Notes under the pieces: generated by a model
What the model was told of the DNA's origin: nothing
Database searches by the model: none
Seen by the model: the letters and a program-made list of their open reading frames with translations, nothing else
Origin: Amycolatopsis vastitatis
GTDB taxonomy: Bacteria > Actinomycetota > Actinomycetes > Mycobacteriales > Pseudonocardiaceae
Length of the DNA stretch: 64,000 nucleotides
Assembly: GCF_002234595.1 (NCBI RefSeq)
Contig: NZ_NMUL01000023.1
Location: 1-64,000, forward strand
Reading direction: 5' to 3'
Part shown: piece by piece, positions 58,949 through 64,000 of the stretch
Numbering within the stretch: position 1 is the stretch's first letter
Layout of the letters: every line of letters begins with the position of its first letter
Translations under genes and position numbers: made by a program

Positions 58949-59089
58949 GACTCGAAGCCCTCCTGGCCGGATCGGTCACCACCCTCGGGTCACAGCCTGC
59001 CGTACCCGAGGCGAGGTTTCACCCCGACGAGAGACCCGATCGGGGTTTTCGCTCACCCAGACCAGTTATCTCTTCACACTGCGCGAGTG

Positions 59090-59599
59090 TTACGCGGCAC
59101 AGTCCCCCGAGGGCCACCCGTTCGCGTTAAGCATGGCGAGCGTCTCGTCACCGAACGGGTTGACGCCAGGGCCCACGGCCAGCGCGTGCGCGACGTGGAC
59201 GTGCAGGCACTTGACGCGGCCCGGCATGCCACCCGCGGTGACCTGGTGGCCGAGCGGCTCGATGGCGTCCCGCTCGGCGAGGTAGGTCTCGTGCGTGCGC
59301 TGGTACTGCGCGGCGAGGTCGGGATCGGTGGAGAGCCGCTCGGTCATCTCCTTCATGATCCCCGACGCCTCGATGGTGCCGATCATCGAGTTCAGCTTCG
59401 GGCAGGTGAGGTAGTAGAGCGTCGGGAACGGCGTGCCGTTCTCCAGCCGCGGGCTGGTCTGCACCACGGACGGGTGCCCGCTCGGGCACCGCGCGGCGAT
59501 GGCGCGCAGCGCTCGCGGCGGCCGCCCGAGCTGCTCCGCGATGATCTCGCGGTCGGCGTCGGTGACGGGCTCGAACCGGTGCTGCTGCGTGCTGTCCAC
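59090..59599 (-). CDS. DUF501 family protein
   Basis: A 169-residue conserved actinobacterial protein. Motifs PPRALRAIAARCPSGHP, TPFPTLYYLTCPKLNSMIG and VTAGGMPGRVKCLHVHVAHA are typical of DUF501, with conserved Cys and His residues. Function unknown; it normally sits between ftsB-like and ppx genes, as here. Confidence 0.9.
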   Translation of the reverse strand: MDSTQQHRFEPVTDADREIIAEQLGRPPRALRAIAARCPSGHPSVVQTSPRLENGTPFPTLYYLTCPKLNSMIGTIEASGIMKEMTERLSTDPDLAAQYQRTHETYLAERDAIEPLGHQVTAGGMPGRVKCLHVHVAHALAVGPGVNPFGDETLAMLNANGWPSGDCAA

Positions 59600-59644
59600 G
59601 CGGTCAAGGTTAGTGCGTGAGGCTCACCACCCGGCCCGCGCCCC

Positions 59645-59733
59645 AAACGCCCCAATGTGGCGTTGGTTGCGTCCAACGCACCGAACGCCACATTGGGTGC
59701 GCTGGACGCACCGAACGCCACATTGGGGCGTTT
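59645..59733. repeat. Inverted and direct repeat cluster
   Basis: AAACGCCCCAATGTGGCGTT (59645-59664) is the exact inverse complement of 59714-59733, and AACGCCACATTGGG is repeated between them at 59684. The element fills the gap between the FtsB-like and DUF501 genes and could fold into alternative hairpins. Confidence 0.8.
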
Positions 59734-59748
59734 GAAACTTGCGCCGAT

Positions 59749-60297
59749 TCAGCCGCTGGAGACCTGGTTCCAGAGGTTCTCGTACCAGGAGCCGCCAGTG
59801 GTCGGCTGCTGCCCGGCCGGCGGCGCGGCGTCCGGCGCCTTGTCCTCCGGGAGCTGGACGATGTACGGCGTCTCGCCCGGCTTGACGTACCGCAGCCGCC
59901 GCCGGGCTTCGGCCTCGATCTGCGCCGGGTCGCTCAGCTCCGCCTTGCGGCCTTGGAGCTGAGCGACCTGCTGCTGCAGCTGAGCCTGCTGCGCCTGCTG
60001 TTCGCGGACCTCGGTCCGCTGGGAGAGGTACGTGCGCAGGGGCACGGCGATGGTGAACGCCAGCGCGCACACCACGATCGCCACCACCGCCGCGCGGCGG
60101 GTGGTGGACATGCCGAGCACCTTCGCCGCGCCGGACGCCCGCTTCGCCGCCAGGCCCCGGCGCAGCCGGGCCCTGGTGGTTTCCGCGTCGCCGGTGCGGC
60201 GGCGCGCCCCTTCGGGACGGCGGCCCGGCGCGGGCCGGCCCGTCCTGGAAGAGCCGCCGCCGTCGCGGCGACCGCGCGCCCTCCCCCGGTCCGCCAC
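59749..60297 (-). CDS. FtsB/DivIC-like septum formation initiator
   Basis: A 182-residue single-pass membrane protein: a long basic, disordered cytoplasmic N-terminus (~65 residues), one helix (RAAVVAIVVCALAFTIAVPL), then a Gln-rich coiled coil (QQAQQAQLQQQVAQLQG) and YVKPGETPYIVQLPE, the DivIC/FtsB family end. It acts in the divisome with FtsL and FtsQ. It follows eno by five bases, the usual actinobacterial order. Confidence 0.9.
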   Translation of the reverse strand: MADRGRARGRRDGGGSSRTGRPAPGRRPEGARRRTGDAETTRARLRRGLAAKRASGAAKVLGMSTTRRAAVVAIVVCALAFTIAVPLRTYLSQRTEVREQQAQQAQLQQQVAQLQGRKAELSDPAQIEAEARRRLRYVKPGETPYIVQLPEDKAPDAAPPAGQQPTTGGSWYENLWNQVSSG

Positions 60298-60302
60298 GGG
60301 TC

Positions 60303-61589
60303 TCAGCCCTCGGCGCTGAACCGCGGGAAGGCCAGCTCGCCGGCGTACCGGGCGGCGTCGCCGAGGGTCTCCTCGATGCGCAGCAGCTGGTTGTACTTGG
60401 CGATCCGCTCGCCGCGGGCCGGGGCACCGGTCTTGATCTGGCCGACGCCGGTCGCGACCGCGAGGTCGGCGATGAACGTGTCCTCGGTCTCGCCGGAGCG
60501 GTGGCTCATCATCGACTTGTAGCCGAACGACGTGGCCAGCGAGATCGCGTCGAGCGTCTCCGACAGGGTGCCGATCTGGTTGACCTTCACCAGCAGCGCG
60601 TTGGCGGCGCGGCGGGTGATGCCCTCCTCGAGCCGGTCCGGGTTCGTGACGAACAGGTCGTCGCCGACGATCTGGACCTTCTCGCCGACCTCGGCGGTCA
60701 GGGTGACCCAGCCGTCCCAGTCGTCTTCGCTCAGCGGGTCCTCGATGGACACCATCGGGTAGTCGCGGATCAGTTCGGCGTAGTAGGCCGACATCTGCTC
60801 CGCGCTCTTCTTGCTGCCCTCGAAGGTGTACGCGCCGTCGGCGAAGAACTCCGTCGCGGCGACGTCCAGCGCGAGCGCGACGTCGCGGCCCGGGGTGTAG
60901 CCGGCCTTCTCGATGGCCTGAAGGATCAGGTCGAGCGCCTCGCGGTTGTTCGCCAGGTTCGGCGCGAAGCCGCCTTCGTCGCCGAGCCCGGTCGAAAGGC
61001 CGCGGCCCTTCAGCACCGACTTCAGCGAGTGGTAGACCTCGGCGCCCCAGCGCAGGGCCTCGCGGAAGGTCTCCGCGCCGATCGGCGCGATCATGAACTC
61101 CTGGACGTCGACGTTGCTGTCCGCGTGCGAACCGCCGTTGAGGATGTTCAGCATCGGCACCGGCAGCACGTGCGCGTTCGGGCCGCCCAGGTAGCGGAAC
61201 AGCTCCAGCTCGGCCGACTCCGCGGCGGCCTTCGCGACGGCCAGCGAGACGCCGAGGATGGCGTTCGCGCCGAGGCGGGACTTGGCGGGCGTGCCGTCGA
61301 GGTCGACCAGCTTCTGGTCGACGATCCGCTGGTCGACGGCCTCGATGCCGACCATCTCCGGGCCGATCTCGTCGAGCACCGCGGCGACCGCGCGCTCGAC
61401 GCCCTTGCCGTTGTAGCGGCCGGTGTCGCCGTCCCGCAGCTCGACCGCTTCGTGCTCACCGGTCGACGCACCCGACGGGACCGCGGCCCGCGCCAGGGTG
61501 CCGTCGTCGAGGGCCACCTCCACCTCGACCGTCGGGTTGCCGCGCGAGTCCAGAATCTCGCGCGCGCCTACCTGCTCGATGAGAGCCAC
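60303..61589 (-). CDS. eno: Enolase
   Basis: A 428-residue glycolytic enzyme converting 2-phosphoglycerate to phosphoenolpyruvate. Starts ALIEQVGAREILDSRGNPT; later SIEDPLSEDDWDGW and GDDLFVTNP (Mg ligands), LVKVNQIGT (catalytic Lys) and MMSHRSGETED. The GTG at 61589 has AGGAG six bases upstream and gives the normal N-terminus. First gene of the eno - ftsB-like - DUF501 run. Confidence 0.97.
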   Translation of the reverse strand: MALIEQVGAREILDSRGNPTVEVEVALDDGTLARAAVPSGASTGEHEAVELRDGDTGRYNGKGVERAVAAVLDEIGPEMVGIEAVDQRIVDQKLVDLDGTPAKSRLGANAILGVSLAVAKAAAESAELELFRYLGGPNAHVLPVPMLNILNGGSHADSNVDVQEFMIAPIGAETFREALRWGAEVYHSLKSVLKGRGLSTGLGDEGGFAPNLANNREALDLILQAIEKAGYTPGRDVALALDVAATEFFADGAYTFEGSKKSAEQMSAYYAELIRDYPMVSIEDPLSEDDWDGWVTLTAEVGEKVQIVGDDLFVTNPDRLEEGITRRAANALLVKVNQIGTLSETLDAISLATSFGYKSMMSHRSGETEDTFIADLAVATGVGQIKTGAPARGERIAKYNQLLRIEETLGDAARYAGELAFPRFSAEG

Positions 61590-61653
61590 GCCATGCTCCT
61601 CGGTGCGTCGTGCCTGCCTGCGGTAACGGCCCCAGCCTAGCCGTCGCCCCAGT

Positions 61654-62115
61654 TCACCCGTTGGAGGACTCACCGCCCGCCCGGACCTCCTGCCACCCCG
61701 GCGGCAGCTCCACGGTCTCGGACGTCTGCTGCCAGAACGTCCAGCTGTTGCCCCCGGGATCGGCGACGGTGAACACCCGGGCGCCGTACGGCTGGTCCTG
61801 CGGCGGGTCGAGCTCGCACTCGCCGGAGAGCGCCGCCTCGACCCGCTCGTAGGTCTCGTCGACGTCGTCGACGTAGAGGATGTTGAGCTGACCGACCGGC
61901 CCGTCGACGCCTTTGGCCTGCCAGTAGTCCGGCCCGACGCCGGCGAGCTGGATCCGCGCGCCGCCCGCGGACAGCGTCGCCTGGAAGACCTCGCCCGCGG
62001 CGTCGCAGAACCGGACCTCCTCGGTGAACCCGAAGACCCTGGTCAGCCAGGCGAGCGCCGCCGTGGCGTCGGCGTAGTAGAGGTAGGGCGCCAGGCCCCG
62101 ATAGCCGCTGCTCAT
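61654..62115 (-). CDS. VOC (glyoxalase/bleomycin resistance) family protein
   Basis: A 153-residue protein with paired beta-alpha-beta-beta-beta units: APYLYYADATAALAWLTRVFG and ILYVDDVDETYERVEAAL, ending DPGGNSWTFWQQT. The family includes dioxygenases, isomerases and drug-binding proteins; metal-site residues are incomplete, so the function is open. ATG at 62115; it is divergent from the TPR gene. Confidence 0.85.
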   Translation of the reverse strand: MSSGYRGLAPYLYYADATAALAWLTRVFGFTEEVRFCDAAGEVFQATLSAGGARIQLAGVGPDYWQAKGVDGPVGQLNILYVDDVDETYERVEAALSGECELDPPQDQPYGARVFTVADPGGNSWTFWQQTSETVELPPGWQEVRAGGESSNG

Positions 62116-62187
62116 GGCGGCACAGTCCATCACGTCTCGTTTCGAGGCGTGTGCATCCCCCTCTCCCGGGGTAACGTGGGAGTGACC

Positions 62188-62592
62188 ATGACGGACGCCG
62201 CAGCTGCTTCGCAGCCTCCCGAGGAGTCGCGGTTCCATGCCTTCCGCCAGGCCGAAGACCTCGTCGGCCGCCGTCGTCCGCTCGACGCCCTGAAGGCGTT
62301 GCAGCCCCTGCTGGACTCCGAAGCGGACAAGCCGTCGGTGCACCTGCTGGCCGGGCGCGCGTACTTCCACTCCGCGCAGCTGCGGCGGGCCGAGCAGGCG
62401 TTCACGCGGGTGCTGGAGCTGGACCCGACGGACCACTACGCGAGGTTCATCCTGGGCCGGACGCTGCAGCGCCTCGGCCGGTTCGTCGAGGCGCTGGCGC
62501 AGATGCGGATGGCGTCGGCGATGAACCCGGTACCGGAGTACCTCGAGGCGATCAGCGAGGTCAAGGCCCACATCGCACTGCGCGAACGCTGA
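62188..62592 (+). CDS. Small TPR-repeat protein
   Basis: A 134-residue protein with about three tetratricopeptide repeats (for example SVHLLAGRAYFHSAQLRRAE, then DHYARFILGRTLQRLGRFVE). A protein-interaction scaffold of unknown partner. ATG at 62188 follows GGAG by five bases. Confidence 0.88.
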   Translation: MTDAAAASQPPEESRFHAFRQAEDLVGRRRPLDALKALQPLLDSEADKPSVHLLAGRAYFHSAQLRRAEQAFTRVLELDPTDHYARFILGRTLQRLGRFVEALAQMRMASAMNPVPEYLEAISEVKAHIALRER

Positions 62593-62717
62593 GGCGGCAG
62601 GGCCGAACGGCCCGGGTCACCTCGGCCGTTCGGCCGACCGACGCGGGCCCCTCGACCGATGTCCGGCATGCCGTCGTCCGGCGAAGCTGGTTCCAGACCG
62701 AACAGGGAGGAACCACG

Positions 62718-62810
62718 ATGTCGATCTTCGCCACGCTGGGTGCTTACGCCGGGCTGCTGCTGCTCGTCCTGATGGCCGTCACGCCGCTCATCGTCGACCG
62801 CGAACTCTGA
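62718..62810 (+). CDS. 30-residue single-helix membrane peptide
   Basis: The frame MSIFATLGAYAGLLLLVLMA then VTPLIVDREL is preceded by GGGAGG six to seven bases upstream of the ATG. One hydrophobic helix and an acidic/basic tail suggest a small membrane protein. I cannot name a family; the strong Shine-Dalgarno sequence and clean hydropathy are the reasons to call it. Confidence 0.6.
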   Translation: MSIFATLGAYAGLLLLVLMAVTPLIVDREL

Positions 62811-62895
62811 CGGTTCCGCCTGTTCCGCGCGGCAGAGCGGGCACTCGGCAGGAGTTCGTGCGGCGCGCTGGCGCTCGGCTCCGCGGTGGCCGGAT

Positions 62896-62951
62896 GTCGT
62901 GAACGACTCGTTCATGACGTCTGACGACAGGAAAGAGTCGTTCATGACGTC
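62896..62951. repeat. Near-palindrome with a 17-bp direct repeat
   Basis: GTCGTGAACGA-C-TCGTTCATGAC (62896-62918) is a palindrome with one mismatch. A 17-base unit ending TCGTTCATGACGTC occurs at 62905-62921 and 62935-62951, 30 bases apart with one difference. Confidence 0.75.
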
Positions 62952-63272
62952 GCGGACGCGTCCGTCGGCTGACTTTGCCAGAACTCCCGCCGCAGAAACC
63001 TTCCCCGCCCTCCTGGGCAGGGTTCCGGCAAGGTCGTGTTGTTGCCGGTAGCTCCGCAAAGCACTCGTTGTGCCCACCACCCCGAAGCCGGATTATGACT
63101 ACGGACGGCAGTACCGCGTCAAGGCGGGAAAGCGTGCCTTGACCCGGCACCTCCGTCCGTGTTCTGGCTTCGTATCGGGGTGGCAGGGAGGGTCTGGGTG
63201 GGGCGCCGGTAATGCCATCCACGTGCCGTCACGCCGGTGAGGCACCTGAAAAAGGGGGGCTACGACTTTGCC

Positions 63273-63323
63273 GGGGACCCCTGGGCCCGAAAACCTCCCC
63301 CGCCCTCCCAGGGGGGCGTCCCC
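63273..63323 (-). terminator. Imperfect hairpin downstream of the transglycosylase gene
   Basis: GGGGACCCCTGGG (63273-63285) pairs with CCCAGGG and GTCCCC (63307-63323), leaving a four-base bulge and a ~21-base loop. It is about 95 bases past the minus-strand stop at 63418 and may be a terminator or a dispersed repeat. Confidence 0.4.
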
Positions 63324-63417
63324 AAGTCCAGTCTATCGGCCCACACCGACAAGCCCCGGCGACAAAGGCGATTCCGGCGATCCTGTCCACAATCCCGGTG
63401 GCCTGTGGACAACTGCG

Positions 63418-64000
63418 TCACGGTGCGACGCTCGCCTCCGCGTAGGCGTCCGCCGCGCTGAACACGTCCTGTCCGTACTCCACCGCCGGGTTGTAGAAGA
63501 GGATCGCGCGCCACCAGCCCGCCGGTGTACCCAGGTCGTCGCCGCCCGAGCAGAGGAAGCGGGCCGCCGTGAATGCCGCGTCGTCGATGTTCTGCGGGTC
63601 CGGCGCGCCGCCGTCGCCGTTCGCGCGCTGCTGGTACTTCTTCCAGGTCGACGGCAGGAACTGCATCGGGCCGATCGCGTGGTCCCAGGCCTTGTCGCCG
63701 TCGAGCTTGCCGCCGTCGGTGTCGTGGACCGCCGGCACTCCGGGCGCGCCGTCCAGGGGTGGCCCGACGACCGGCTTCGTGACGCGGCCGTTCGCGTCGA
63801 TCGCCGAGAGGTCGAACGCCGCGCGCTCGGCCTCGACCCGGCCGATGCCCGCCAGCGTCGCCCACGCGAGGTGGCACGTCGGCTTCTGGCTCTGCATCCA
63901 CATCTCCGCCCGGCCGTACGCCGACAGCACGCGCGCCGTGACGTGCGTCTTGCCCGCGACGCGGGCCGCCCACGCGTCCAACTCGGCCTGGTCGGACACC
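63418..64000 (-). CDS. Lytic transglycosylase, partial (N-terminus beyond window)
   Basis: At least 193 residues of a transglycosylase domain: GIGRVEAERAAF (the expected catalytic Glu region IGRIES reads IGRVEA), AIGPMQFLPSTWKKY, AAFTAARFLCSGGDDL and AILFYNPAVEYGQDVF. It resembles the protein at 57767-58948 but lacks a Pro/Thr tail. The frame is open to the window edge, so the membrane or signal segment is probably outside. Confidence 0.85.
   Translation of the reverse strand, partial: VSDQAELDAWAARVAGKTHVTARVLSAYGRAEMWMQSQKPTCHLAWATLAGIGRVEAERAAFDLSAIDANGRVTKPVVGPPLDGAPGVPAVHDTDGGKLDGDKAWDHAIGPMQFLPSTWKKYQQRANGDGGAPDPQNIDDAAFTAARFLCSGGDDLGTPAGWWRAILFYNPAVEYGQDVFSAADAYAEASVAP

Larger units (their letters stand above)
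62811..63417. other. Gene-free stretch with repeats
   Basis: Frames on both strands here are long only because of GC content and lack family motifs or ribosome sites. Apart from the repeats listed at 62896 and 63273, it contains an inverted pair of DnaA-box-like octamers, TGTCCACA (63384-63391) and TGTGGACA (63404-63411). Confidence 0.5.

Noticed and set aside
63384..63411. DnaA-box-like inverted pair as a replication origin
   Set aside because: Only two octamers, no AT-rich unwinding region and no dnaA/dnaN/gyrB neighbours.

Overview
The window is high-GC actinobacterial chromosome, most likely from the Pseudonocardiaceae and probably Amycolatopsis-like. That placement is an inference. It rests on the frequent GTG/TTG starts, the SARP-type promoter boxes, the order eno - ftsB-like - DUF501 - ppx, and several intergenic palindromes of a kind I associate with that group.

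Bases 1-32,706 hold a biosynthetic gene cluster read entirely on the minus strand (transcription runs from high to low coordinates). It begins with an ACP, a ketosynthase III, an ATP-grasp ligase, a PLP decarboxylase, a second ACP, a truncated KASIII-like protein and two acyl-CoA-dehydrogenase-family proteins. SbnB/SbnA-type enzymes for L-2,3-diaminopropionate (Dap) follow, then two large NRPSs: C-A-PCP-C-A-PCP-E and C-A-PCP-C-A-PCP-TE. Last come an ABC-2 permease, an MbtH protein, a P450, an ABC ATPase and a single fully reducing PKS module. Most genes overlap by ATGA/TTGA or sit within a few bases, so this is one long operon; the PKS appears to have its own promoter. Three of the four A domains share the same specificity residues (DVWEVTADD as I align them), which fits the Dap enzymes next door. 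The best reading is an acylated, cationic peptide with the order acyl-Dap-D-(aromatic/hydrophobic)-Dap-Dap. Its acyl part may be an amino acid made on an ACP by butirosin BtrJ/BtrK-like chemistry. The product is unknown to me. The cluster may continue left of base 1.

Bases 32,841-37,735 are ordinary flanking genes: a WYL regulator, a HhH-GPD DNA glycosylase, a LysR remnant, a DUF2218 membrane protein with a divergent TetR gene, and a methyltransferase with a divergent MerR gene.

Bases ~37,740-43,750 look like a decayed mobile island: a transglycosylase/NlpC-P60 pseudogene, a 1027-residue TIR - degenerate P-loop - KAP NTPase protein (candidate defence gene), an IS630 transposase fragment and a broken DUF2637 gene. 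It ends at the 3' end of an unusual tRNA with a UAA anticodon and a short variable loop.

Bases 43,873-64,000 are core-type genes: NDH-2, a family 5 uracil-DNA glycosylase with endonuclease V, an S10 peptidase, a secreted subtilase, a dppABCDF-type transporter, ppx, transglycosylases, DUF501, an FtsB/DivIC-like protein, enolase, a VOC protein, a TPR protein and a 30-residue membrane peptide, with several palindromic repeats in the gaps.
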